Source of the DNA: Kiritimatiellia bacterium
Lineage (GTDB): Bacteria > Verrucomicrobiota > Kiritimatiellia > RFP12 > UBA1067
NCBI GenBank assembly: GCA_017525225.1
Contig: JAFXTB010000170.1
Location: 1 to 32,313 of the forward strand
Direction: 5' to 3'
Length of the DNA: 32,313 nt
Part shown: positions 7,778 through 14,044 of the stretch, piece after piece
Numbering within the stretch: the stretch's first letter is position 1
Layout of the letters: every line of letters starts with the position of its first letter
Notes under the pieces: model-generated
Database searches by the model: none
Seen by the model: the letters and a program-made list of their open reading frames with translations, nothing else
What the model was told of the DNA's origin: nothing
Position numbers and translations under genes: made by a program

Positions 7778-7808
7778 GGCAAATCTACATTGCCATAGGA
7801 GGGGATTT
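7763..7808 (+). repeat. Long hairpin closing the 22-bp repeat array
   Basis: AAATCCCCCTCC (7763-7774) pairs with GGAGGGGATTT (7798-7808) with one bulged C, and inside it GGCAA (7778-7782) pairs with TTGCC (7790-7794) around a 7-base loop. The right arm is an inverted copy of the repeat core, so the array ends in a palindrome. Confidence 0.65.
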
Positions 7809-7820
7809 CTAGCACTGCCG

Positions 7821-8249
7821 CTATTTGACCTTCACGCGCAGAAAGAACATAGGCGGTGTTCCGTTGGGCGTAACCGTAGCTTTGGCTTTGCCATCGATGG
7901 TGCGTTCAAGCGTAACCATCACGTTATCGGACGAAAATACCGATTCGTTCAGCTCCGCCGCGCCTTCAACGCCCAATGTCACAGCCAGCCGCGCCGCCGT
8001 GCCTATCTCGGCTCCAGCGATGTTAACTACGAGATCGAATGCCCCTGCCACCGTACTCGACGGTGCGATGGATTCGATCACAACATCCTCGCTTGCCAAC
8101 GCCGCCGCTTTCGCCATCAGTCCCGGCGCATCCAGCACATACGAAAGCCAGGCATTAGGCGCATCCTTCACCAAGGCGTGGGACAGACTGTTGTTATCCC
8201 CCCATATGAGCGGAAGGCCGTGTATGCTACGTAGTACTAATTGCGTTCT
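7821..8249 (-). pseudogene. Decayed C-terminal end of a large surface protein
   Basis: An open frame of 142 codons runs from a stop at about 8250 to TAG at 7821-7823 without a convincing start codon or ribosome binding site. The sequence GLPLIWGDNNSLSHALVKD, a middle stretch in beta-rich style, and the ending TPPMFFLRVKVK look like the last domain of the large exported proteins common in Kiritimatiellota-type genomes, which often end in FFLRVK. I read it as a 5'-truncated remnant. It lies between the 22-bp array and the membrane-protein operon, consistent with a site of rearrangement. Confidence 0.5.
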
Positions 8250-8272
8250 TCAAATGGAATCATCCCATTAAG

Positions 8273-8716
8273 CTATGACATCGATTCCCCAAGCGTTCCA
8301 AGATTCTTAAAAAACGAATATACCGAATAGCAATACCAGGCTAACAAAAGCCATTCAAATAACGACGGGACACTCCAATGTACAATACAAGCGACGCTCT
8401 CAGGAGTGAAGTAATATACCAAGTAACAAATGAGTGCCGTTATCGCCATTGAGCCTAAATGTCCGAACAACAGAGCCATCCCTCCAGGTGTGTGAACGAT
8501 ACGGATCAAACCATATCGCATTTCGTTTGCATTGAACTTAAACAGTCTCCCCAGGCTCACGATTGTTAGAAGTGGTCCGAATGCCGCCATCCAGACAGAC
8601 AAGGCCATAAACGCTGTCCAAATGCAGAAAAATAGAAATGCACCCAATCCTGAATGTCCTCTCCAACCTCCTGTCCAACGTATGAAGATATATGTATAGA
8701 AAATGACCTTTATCAT
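8273..8716 (-). CDS. Small membrane protein of a four-gene operon
   Basis: A 147-residue protein with about four hydrophobic segments (around residues 25-60, 75-105 and 115-135) and no recognisable family motif. Start ATG 8716 has GGAGG seven bases upstream and lies 13 bases after the stop of the zinc-ribbon membrane protein gene, so the two are almost certainly co-expressed. It is the last gene of the 10364-8273 cluster. Function unknown; an inner-membrane location is likely. Base composition is lower in GC than the flanking housekeeping genes. Confidence 0.65.
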   Translation of the reverse strand: MIKVIFYTYIFIRWTGGWRGHSGLGAFLFFCIWTAFMALSVWMAAFGPLLTIVSLGRLFKFNANEMRYGLIRIVHTPGGMALLFGHLGSMAITALICYLVYYFTPESVACIVHWSVPSLFEWLLLAWYCYSVYSFFKNLGTLGESMS

Positions 8717-8729
8717 GATACGCCTCCAC

Positions 8730-9542
8730 TTATAATCTTGTTCCGCATTCTGTACAAAATCTTCCTGCTGTTACTTTGGTGCCACATTGGGGACAAAACT
8801 TCGGACGTTGAGTCTGTGAAGAGAACGAAGGTGTATCTTTCAGAGTCCCCACACTATTATTTCCGCCAGCCGCAATAGGTTCTTCACCTTCCACAGAAGC
8901 GTCACTTTCTGTATCCTCTTTTTCAACATAATCAGAGGCATCCACATCATTCAATTCTCCCGATTCCCTTTGCCGCGCAAACATGCTCTTTGCCTCCTTC
9001 AATAGACTCTTTATGTTTTCACCTGCTACAACCTCTTTCATTGTCGCCTTCATCTCCTCTGCCGAAATCGATGCAAACGATACATGCTTTACCGCAAGTA
9101 CGGTCAAAAGCTTAAGATAAACAAGTCCAGAAACCCATGTCAAGGCAAAGACCATTGCGCCGTTGATTCCGGCGGCTGCAACACTTCCCAACCCTGGCAG
9201 CAGGGAAGCGAGTGTCGACCCGACAAATGTTGCCGCCATATATGCCGCTAGATTGGTGCACAGTGCGCTCGCAACAGTTTTGAGAATATTCTTCCCGATG
9301 GGGACACCCAACTTGCTATTTATACGTCCATACATCGTCCATACAAAGCCCGCTGCCGTTGCCACTGCCAGCGTCGAGCCTACGCCCGGTGCCCACCCAG
9401 CGGCAAGTCCTGCCACTCCCGCACCTTTTGAATGGAGTTTTACAACATTGGCAATCTCTGCCGGCAGCGTCTTATCCGCCACCTTGTCTAAAGCGTTGAC
9501 AAGAAGCTTTGCAGAACGCAAAATAACATCCGTTTCGTTCAT
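8730..9542 (-). CDS. Membrane protein with C-terminal zinc ribbon
   Basis: The 270-residue protein has glycine- and alanine-rich hydrophobic segments between about residues 40 and 150 (for example GAGVAGLAAGWAPGVGSTLA), resembling the DUF697/YcjF type of amphipathic membrane domain. An acidic linker (about 195-235) follows, then a compact double Cys-pair zinc ribbon at the C-terminus (FCPQCGTKV and FCTECGTRL). Start ATG 9542 has GGGAGGA upstream. It sits 17 bases after a small Cys-rich gene and 13 bases before another membrane protein. The architecture suggests a membrane anchor that presents a cytoplasmic zinc ribbon for protein or nucleic-acid contact, but no role can be assigned. Confidence 0.7.
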   Translation of the reverse strand: MNETDVILRSAKLLVNALDKVADKTLPAEIANVVKLHSKGAGVAGLAAGWAPGVGSTLAVATAAGFVWTMYGRINSKLGVPIGKNILKTVASALCTNLAAYMAATFVGSTLASLLPGLGSVAAAGINGAMVFALTWVSGLVYLKLLTVLAVKHVSFASISAEEMKATMKEVVAGENIKSLLKEAKSMFARQRESGELNDVDASDYVEKEDTESDASVEGEEPIAAGGNNSVGTLKDTPSFSSQTQRPKFCPQCGTKVTAGRFCTECGTRL

Positions 9543-9559
9543 TACGCTCTATCCTCCCG

Positions 9560-9760
9560 TTAGATTTTTTCCCAACGTAACCATTTGGGGCAGACGGTGG
9601 CAGCTGATACGGAGCCGTTACTCTTCGCCATGCATGTTGAATTGGTGGTGACGACTTTCACGTAGAACGGCCTGTTGGCGCGAAATTCGATTTCACGCGG
9701 GCCGTTCCACCATCGGCATGTTGCGCACTTTTTTTCGGCGATCTGATAAACTGCAGCCAT
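9560..9760 (-). CDS. Small cysteine-rich protein
   Basis: A 66-residue protein with CATCRWWNG near the N-terminus and two further cysteines (STCMAKS and TVCPKW), four in all, suggesting one bound zinc or a disulphide-free metal site. ATG 9760 is chosen because AAAGGAAA lies just upstream; a longer reading would extend into the preceding gene's 3' end. The CxxCxxW plus CPxW pattern is reminiscent of small zinc proteins encoded by phages and mobile elements, but I do not recognise the family. It is the second gene of the four-gene operon, 31 bases after the first. Confidence 0.6.
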   Translation of the reverse strand: MAAVYQIAEKKCATCRWWNGPREIEFRANRPFYVKVVTTNSTCMAKSNGSVSAATVCPKWLRWEKI

Positions 9761-9791
9761 TTTAGTTTCCTTTCTCTTAATTGATTTCACA

Positions 9792-10364
9792 TCACAATTT
9801 CTCGGATTCAATTTCATCCATTGTCACAATGCCATGTTCAATTGCTTCGTCAATGGAATCATGCCAGACCGCGAACGATTCCGTTTCCGTGTCGTCGTCG
9901 GCTCCAAGGTAAATTTTCCCTCTCTTCACCCATTCACTCATTACAACTACTACAAACGCCTCAAAATGGCTTGCCGACACAAGTTCCTCATAACGCTCAT
10001 AGTTGGGTAGTGCGTTGTACATCTGATCATTCGACTCTTTTTCCGCCACCTCGGCCAACTTCTGCTTGAGGTTGAAATGTTTTTTGTGGATATCATTAAA
10101 ATGTTCCAGCAGTATTTTTTCCGTACTTTCCCTTCTGTTCCACCTCTGCTCAGGGGTCATCCCTTTTACGTCCGCACCTCGATAATCACGTTCAACCTCG
10201 ATCATGAGCTGCGAATAAACTTTCATCCGCAAACACTTCTGAAATTTCCGCACCGTCTCAACTGAATATGAATTCTCCTCTGATTCAGATATTTTGTCAG
10301 CCACAGCATCTGCGACTTTTCGTATGGCAGCCTTTGCAACCGCACCAAACAGTTTTCCCAGCAT
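9792..10364 (-). CDS. Hypothetical cytoplasmic protein, first gene of the four-gene operon
   Basis: A 190-residue soluble protein starting at ATG 10364, with AAGGAG upstream. It begins with a short amphipathic alanine-rich stretch (MLGKLFGAVAKAAIRKVADAVADKI) that could touch a membrane, then has long charged helices likely to form coiled coil (roughly residues 60-125), and an acidic C-terminus. No enzymatic motif is visible. It leads a co-directional cluster with a cysteine-rich protein and two membrane proteins, all with good ribosome binding sites and gaps below 35 bases. Function unknown. Confidence 0.6.
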   Translation of the reverse strand: MLGKLFGAVAKAAIRKVADAVADKISESEENSYSVETVRKFQKCLRMKVYSQLMIEVERDYRGADVKGMTPEQRWNRRESTEKILLEHFNDIHKKHFNLKQKLAEVAEKESNDQMYNALPNYERYEELVSASHFEAFVVVVMSEWVKRGKIYLGADDDTETESFAVWHDSIDEAIEHGIVTMDEIESEKL

Positions 10365-10721
10365 ATCAGCCTTCTCCTTGTGCCCTCGTTCCGTTTCACG
10401 GTCGGAGAACCGGGCTTGTTCTCGTTCCGTGTTGCCGCTGGCGGACTGACACGAGGCGAGGATAAAAGAAGACCTCCCTTCGTGTCTCGAATGAGGTCGT
10501 GAGATTACCTTGGAAGAAACACGAAGAGAGGCGAACGCATGATGCGTTTCCTCTGCCAAGTGCCGTCTTCCTCGAATTTCTCACGTTCCATTCGACGACT
10601 GCTTTGCAGCATTACTTAAATCATCTTCCTCCTTGCGGAGGTCGGCGGATTTCTCCCCGCCTTATTTTATCGCGCCGAAGCATCGAAGATGCGTAGGCGG
10701 ATCGTTTTAACTGTCTATGGG
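10365..10721. other. Gene-free region with inverted repeats and repeat fragments
   Basis: No convincing gene. It contains a strong imperfect inverted repeat (10448-10461 with 10473-10486, 13 of 14 pairs), a near-palindrome at 10537-10551 (AACGCATGATGCGTT), and from 10597 a stretch starting GACTGCTTTGCAGC that recurs with few changes at 11744. A TCGGCGGAT motif near 10647 also recurs at about 11790 and 12846. The left part is the upstream region of the 190-residue gene on the minus strand. Confidence 0.6.
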
Positions 10722-10758
10722 CTTGTTCCTTTCATTGTCAGTTTCACGATTTGAGATT
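10722..10758 (-). repeat. 40-bp stop-abutting repeat, copy 1
   Basis: CTTGTTCCTTTCATTGTCAG and the bases that follow match copies at 11995 and 12914, with one base deleted and a diverged right end. It lies four bases beyond the stop codon of the 71-residue gene read on the minus strand. Confidence 0.8.
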
Positions 10759-10761
10759 CAA

Positions 10762-10977
10762 TTACCGAGTGATTCCTCTCTCTTCTGCAAGCATGTCGTA
10801 GAGATACGCAGGGCCTTCCCTGTATAGCCCGGTTTCAGGGTCTTGCAATTTTTCATACAACTTTGACGAGTACACGACGCGCATTGCATCCTTGATGGCA
10901 AGTCCTTCTTTCTCCGCCACCCATGCGCAGAGATTGCCAGTTGCAATGTCGAAAAGCTCTTCCTGAAGGTCAGACAT
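10762..10977 (-). CDS. Small protein of the DUF3990 module
   Basis: A 71-residue helical protein. The middle and end (SSKLYEKLQDPETGLYREGPAYLYDML) follow a pattern, S-x-x-YE-x-L-x-D-x-x-TGLY-x-x-x-x-x-YLYDML, that I recognise from short unnamed proteins found next to DUF3990 genes. Start ATG 10977 is preceded by GAGGTGAAGC. It is the third gene after DUF3791-like and DUF3990-like genes on the same strand, with a 79-base gap. By position it could be an antitoxin or accessory binding partner; this is inference. Its stop is followed within a few bases by copy 1 of the 40-bp repeat. Confidence 0.6.
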   Translation of the reverse strand: MSDLQEELFDIATGNLCAWVAEKEGLAIKDAMRVVYSSKLYEKLQDPETGLYREGPAYLYDMLAEERGITR

Positions 10978-11056
10978 GCTTCACCTCAATCCTCTTAAGC
11001 AGGGAAACCGCCATAGCCGAATGAAACGAATACTGGACTGATTTGAACCGCGATGC

Positions 11057-11479
11057 CTACAATGTCCTAAGGACGGACTCCTCCGTCGTCGTACCCTTCA
11101 CCAACGCATCCAGAAGCCTAACGATCCTGTCATCGGCTATAAAGCCATGCACTACGTCCCAGCGCTTGTCAAGATTGTGATCTGGGGCGTCTTCCTGAAA
11201 ATAGCGATTGGCGACCACAAACCGTAGCCAGCCTGGCTCGATGTTGAGAAAACTGCGAATGCGCAGTCCCGCCGACACCAGCTGATTTTCGTCCAGCGAA
11301 TAGCACATCACAACCGACTCAAGCGAGTTCTTGCGTCTCGCGACACGATGAGCCATGTTCACCGCCGACTCTAGATGCGGTGTCAGATAGAAACCCTGCC
11401 CAAAATCGGTTCCTTTGCGTCCCCTTTCGGGGATGGGGGTGTCAAACTCCAAGTCAGTGCCATGGTATAGGTAGATCAT
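11057..11479 (-). CDS. DUF3990-family protein, possible ADP-ribosyltransferase-like toxin
   Basis: The 140-residue protein has LYHGTDLEF at its N-terminus, DFGQGFYLT at residues 25-33, and further on WLRFVVANR and VVHGFIADDRIV. This order of short motifs is that of DUF3990 proteins. The H-G-T and G-F-Y-L-T elements resemble the NAD-binding histidine and tyrosine of the ADP-ribosyltransferase fold, so an ART-like enzyme is plausible but not shown. ATG 11479 overlaps the stop of the upstream DUF3791-like gene by 4 bases (ATGA), strong evidence for translational coupling. Such small gene pairs are often toxin-antitoxin systems. Confidence 0.7.
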   Translation of the reverse strand: MIYLYHGTDLEFDTPIPERGRKGTDFGQGFYLTPHLESAVNMAHRVARRKNSLESVVMCYSLDENQLVSAGLRIRSFLNIEPGWLRFVVANRYFQEDAPDHNLDKRWDVVHGFIADDRIVRLLDALVKGTTTEESVLRTL

Positions 11480-11700
11480 ACCAGCGTACCTCCCCGCGAA
11501 CGGCAACATTCCGCCATGTCCTGCAACATCAAACTCATTGGCTGCTGCGAATTCTCAACATAGAAATCTGTTATATAGTCAATCGCCTGATATTTGTCAA
11601 GATAATCAAAGGCATCACGATACGACAACGAATTCGACCGTGCGAATTCATTCACACAGAATACAGTGTAATCAATTTTGTCTATCATGCTTTTTGACAT
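11476..11700 (-). CDS. DUF3791-family small protein, probable partner of DUF3990
   Basis: A 74-residue protein, IDKIDYTVFCVNEFARSNSL then AFDYLDKYQAIDYITDFY, the pattern of DUF3791 proteins, which are commonly encoded next to DUF3990. ATG 11700 is preceded by AAGAAAAG; another ATG at 11688 is possible. A longer frame upstream enters a repeat-rich gap and looks non-coding. It is the first gene of the three-gene module and overlaps DUF3990 by 4 bases. The likely role is antitoxin or binding partner, inferred from size and gene order. Confidence 0.65.
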   Translation of the reverse strand: MSKSMIDKIDYTVFCVNEFARSNSLSYRDAFDYLDKYQAIDYITDFYVENSQQPMSLMLQDMAECCRSRGGTLV

Positions 11701-11994
11701 GTCTTTTCTTGTCTTGTCGGAACCATTATACCACATTTTCGTAGCGACTGCCTTGCAGCATTGCTTTAAATCATCTTCCCCCTTCGCCTCTTGCGAGGCT
11801 TCGGCGGATGAATGTCCCTCCGCTTCGGCGGCGGCGCGGCGGCTTGGGGACAAGCCGCCCTACCATGCTCGGTTTCGGTCGCAGAGGACTGCGACCCTCC
11901 CGCTTTTGGTCACGCGGGACGCATGACCCTACCTTTGCGGCGACAGGCGGCAGACCTTCCGGCCCGCCTATGTACGCTTCACTGTTGTTTCTTC
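11701..11994. other. Gene-free region with dispersed repeats
   Basis: No convincing gene. From 11744 a stretch beginning GACTGCCTTGCAGC repeats the one at 10597. Around 11778-11797 CCTTCGCC, GCGAGGC and TTCGGCGGAT form a small inverted element. The hairpin repeat at 11838-11865 is described separately. Further GC-rich inverted fragments (for example GGTCGCAGAGGACTGCGACC near 11878) fill the rest. The left end is the promoter side of the DUF3791-like gene. Confidence 0.6.
11838..11865 (-). repeat. Hairpin repeat (TGGTAGG family), intergenic copy 1
   Basis: On the minus strand TGGTAGG leads into GGCGGCTTG, a TCCC loop and CAAGCCGCC, a perfect 9-bp stem. It has the same lead-in as the copies inside leuC and leuB. 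Confidence 0.85.
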
Positions 11995-12034
11995 CTTGTT
12001 CCTTTCATTGTCAGTTTCCACGATTCGAGATTGG
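11995..12034 (-). repeat. 40-bp stop-abutting repeat, copy 2
   Basis: Forty bases starting CTTGTTCCTTTCATTG and ending CGATTCGAGATTGG on the plus strand. It differs from copy 3 (12914-12953) at a single base and lies two bases from the stop codon of the PIN toxin gene. Confidence 0.9.
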
Positions 12035-12036
12035 TT

Positions 12037-12459
12037 TTATTGCCGATCTTCACCAAAGGCATTTAGGAATTCTGCTGGAGCCAATACCTTCACGGGCGAA
12101 TTGGCAAATCCGTCCTTGTCGCGTGTGACAATCACATCCGCGCCCCACTCCTTCGCTGCGGCAATCTGAAGAGTGTCCTCAAAATCAGGATGGTCAGCGC
12201 CAAGGTTCAGGCTGATGTCCTCTGGACGGATTGGCAGCAGTTTCATGAACCCCGCAACCTCTTTCACCAGCAATTCAGCATTGTGTTGTCCAATCGATCT
12301 GCCAATGACATAGACGGCGTTGCACGCCGTGAGTCCGGTAAACGCGCCTTCGTTGCCGTCTTGTACACAGACGTCAATAACAGCCTCGGCATCGTCGGCA
12401 AAAGGCATTCGGTCAACAAGGTAGTCAATGATGACGTTTGCATCGATGAATATCTTCAT
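12037..12459 (-). CDS. PIN-domain toxin (VapC-like, PIN_3 type)
   Basis: A 140-residue single-domain PIN nuclease. FIDANVIIDYL carries the first conserved Asp (residue 6). The C-terminal half has DFEDTLQIAAAKEWGADVIVTRD, which supplies the other acidic residues; the glutamate usual in the second motif is not obvious (TACNAVYVI), as in PIN_3 members. PIN toxins cleave tRNA, rRNA or mRNA and are held inactive by an antitoxin. It overlaps the upstream small gene by 4 bases (ATGA), typical of toxin-antitoxin operons. Its stop is two bases from copy 2 of the 40-bp repeat. Confidence 0.85.
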   Translation of the reverse strand: MKIFIDANVIIDYLVDRMPFADDAEAVIDVCVQDGNEGAFTGLTACNAVYVIGRSIGQHNAELLVKEVAGFMKLLPIRPEDISLNLGADHPDFEDTLQIAAAKEWGADVIVTRDKDGFANSPVKVLAPAEFLNAFGEDRQ

Positions 12460-12773
12460 CGCAAAGCCTCGTGTTTTTCTGTCAGAGCATCCGCAAGTAT
12501 CTCTTTATAATCACGGCGGTCATTCAATTTTGCCGCGCCACGAAGAGCTCGAACCTTCTGTGAGATCTTTCTATTACTGTGTCTGGTCGAAGATGACGAC
12601 ACCGTAGGAACGCCATCAAGTTTCACAAAAATCACCCGATAGCGACCTGCCTCAGGAAGCGAAAGAGACACGGTGCAGGCATCGCCTACGACGTTTTCAA
12701 ACCAAACGTCGTCGGCTGACCCAACATCTGCCATGGTCTGCATCCAATCTTTCTTCTCCATCAGTCTCGGCAT
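12456..12773 (-). CDS. Putative antitoxin of the first PIN toxin
   Basis: A 105-residue protein with a beta-rich first half (ACTVSLSLPEAGRYRVIFVK), a serine-rich linker and a basic, helical C-terminal half ending DYKEILADALTEKHEALR. It does not match an antitoxin family I know. The role is proposed because it lies directly upstream of, and overlaps by 4 bases, the PIN toxin gene. Start ATG 12773 has AAAGGAGAA upstream. Confidence 0.6.
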   Translation of the reverse strand: MPRLMEKKDWMQTMADVGSADDVWFENVVGDACTVSLSLPEAGRYRVIFVKLDGVPTVSSSSTRHSNRKISQKVRALRGAAKLNDRRDYKEILADALTEKHEALR

Positions 12774-12878
12774 ACCTGTTCTCCTTTGGCGATTATTATA
12801 TCAAATTTCGTTCTTCCCTGTGCGGCAAAAGCCTATGTGCCTAATTCGGCGGATATCTCCCCATCCTATCGTCTTCGC

Positions 12879-12906
12879 GGCGGCGTGGGGAGTACACCGC
12901 CCTACC
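12879..12906 (-). repeat. Hairpin repeat (TGGTAGG family), intergenic copy 2
   Basis: On the minus strand GGTAGG leads into GGCGGTGT, loop ACTCCCC, and ACGCCGCC, an 8-bp stem with one T-G pair. It lies eight bases from copy 3 of the 40-bp repeat. Confidence 0.8.
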
Positions 12907-12913
12907 TCATTGG

Positions 12914-12953
12914 CTTGTTCCTTTCATTGTCAGTTTCCACGATTTGAGATTGG
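12914..12953 (-). repeat. 40-bp stop-abutting repeat, copy 3
   Basis: Same 40 bases as at 11995-12034 with one difference (T for C). It lies four bases from the stop codon of the second PIN toxin gene. Confidence 0.9.
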
Positions 12954-12957
12954 TTTG

Positions 12958-13383
12958 TCATGACGCTGACGGAACAGGATTGAAGATCGTCAGGTTTGGA
13001 TAAAGGGCCTTGAAGTCCGCCTCGTTGCGGGTGATGAGACCGCCTTTCTGCATGGCGTAGGCACCGATGAGAACGTCCGCGATGGGACGTTTCCTTGCAT
13101 TCCCTGAACGCTTGCGCATGATATGCTCGTGCCATGCTTTGTGGGCGGAAAGAACGACACTCTTGTCCCCTTTGAAATCGCAGTTGATCCAAAGGCCGTC
13201 AAGAAACGCATCTTGCGCAACGACATCACCATTGAACGCTGGTGCGAGCTCGACATACGTGATTGGAGCGATGGCAAGTACATCGTCAAGCTTCGACTGC
13301 AAGGCGCATGACGACATCTCGGCAAACACAGGATGCCTGTCGAGTATGTCGAGAATGATGCATGTGTCAACAACCCAAGTCAT
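12958..13383 (-). CDS. PIN-domain toxin (VapC-like)
   Basis: A 141-residue PIN nuclease with the full set of acidic residues expected: Asp6 in VVDTCIILDIL, Glu in TYVELAPAF, Asp in IADVLIGAYA and Asp in NEADFKALYP. It would act as a ribonuclease toxin. It overlaps its antitoxin gene by 4 bases (the ATGA at 13380-13383). Its C-terminal codons stop just before copy 3 of the 40-bp repeat. It is not closely similar to the PIN toxin at 12037, so the two modules are not recent duplicates. Confidence 0.88.
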   Translation of the reverse strand: MTWVVDTCIILDILDRHPVFAEMSSCALQSKLDDVLAIAPITYVELAPAFNGDVVAQDAFLDGLWINCDFKGDKSVVLSAHKAWHEHIMRKRSGNARKRPIADVLIGAYAMQKGGLITRNEADFKALYPNLTIFNPVPSAS

Positions 13384-13622
13384 TCCTCTTCACCCTCCCG
13401 AAGTTCCTTCATCCACTCTTCGGTCGTACGCAATTTGTGGAATCTTGCACCATAGCCGATGAAATCGCTGACACGCGGTTTCTTGCGGTCGGCACGGGGC
13501 AGCACCTTCTCTGCGTCGTCATATTGCATGACAGCACTGGAAATTGACTTGACAAGATACTCCATAAGGCGCATCTTGTCCGCTACGCTCATTCCCTCTA
13601 CCTGTTCCATTACGGCTGGCAT
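13380..13622 (-). CDS. Putative antitoxin of the second PIN toxin
   Basis: An 80-residue, helical protein beginning MPAVMEQVEGMSVADKMRLMEYL, with a charged C-terminus (TTEEWMKELREGEEE). The N-terminal helical pattern is common in small type II antitoxins of PIN toxins, and the acidic tail would wrap on the toxin. Start ATG 13622 has AAAGGAGAAAA upstream. It is directly upstream of and overlapping the PIN gene. Confidence 0.75.
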   Translation of the reverse strand: MPAVMEQVEGMSVADKMRLMEYLVKSISSAVMQYDDAEKVLPRADRKKPRVSDFIGYGARFHKLRTTEEWMKELREGEEE

Positions 13623-13658
13623 GATTTTCTCCTTTATTTAATGTCTTTTGCTATACCA

Positions 13659-13772
13659 TTATTCGGACTTTCTTCGGGCGGAATGACAAACTTGAAATTC
13701 GCCGACAACCAAACCGACATCTGTGACAACGGCACGGACTATTTCCGGGAATTCTGACTGTATGGCGCTCAT
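13659..13772 (-). CDS. Short frame coupled to the DUF5678-like gene, perhaps a remnant
   Basis: A 37-codon frame whose ATG overlaps the stop of the upstream gene as ATGA (13772-13769). The peptide begins MSAIQSEFPEIVRAVVTDVG. In some genomes DUF5678 genes are followed by a small aspartic protease-like gene, and this may be the broken start of one; the match is too weak to name. Confidence 0.3.
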   Translation of the reverse strand: MSAIQSEFPEIVRAVVTDVGLVVGEFQVCHSARRKSE

Positions 13773-14044
13773 TTAGAGACTTCCCTGAAAACCATTCTTG
13801 GCATACGAGAAAAGAATCTTTTCTTTTCCTCTTCGAGATCGACGCATTGGTGGACGATAAACGAGCCAGGACGATGCCCCGCGCCAATCATTTCATCCAC
13901 TCCATCTGAAAAGGTATTAAACACGCCAACAACACTACAATCTGAAATGCCTATGTATTTGCCGGTATACTTCGGCAAAAGAGAGTCGAGATTGGCGTAA
14001 TACCAATCAGAATTCCTCTTGATCTCTGTCATGTCCACTGCCAT
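13769..14044 (-). CDS. DUF5678-like small protein
   Basis: A 91-residue protein. SDWYYANLDSLLPKYTGKYIGISDCSVVG and later GHRPGSFIVHQ follow the DUF5678 pattern (a tryptophan, L-x-x-x-Y-x-GK-x-I-x-I-x-D, a helix, then FIV). Start ATG 14044 is preceded by GAGGTGAC; a longer frame upstream has no ribosome binding site. Proteins of this type occur in toxin-rich or mobile regions, often next to a protease-like gene; function unknown. It is the rightmost gene of the low-GC island; the bases 14045-14328 to its right hold no gene I can support. Confidence 0.55.
   Translation of the reverse strand: MAVDMTEIKRNSDWYYANLDSLLPKYTGKYIGISDCSVVGVFNTFSDGVDEMIGAGHRPGSFIVHQCVDLEEEKKRFFSRMPRMVFREVSK

Noticed and set aside
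10705-12945. Tiny minus-strand frames starting MKGT inside the 40-bp repeats
   Set aside because: They stop within a few codons at different places, lack Shine-Dalgarno sequences, and are best explained as chance ATGs in a shared repeat.
10722-12953. 40-bp repeats considered as integron attC sites
   Set aside because: No GTTRRRY/RYYYAAC ends and no imperfect palindrome typical of attC, and no integrase in the window.
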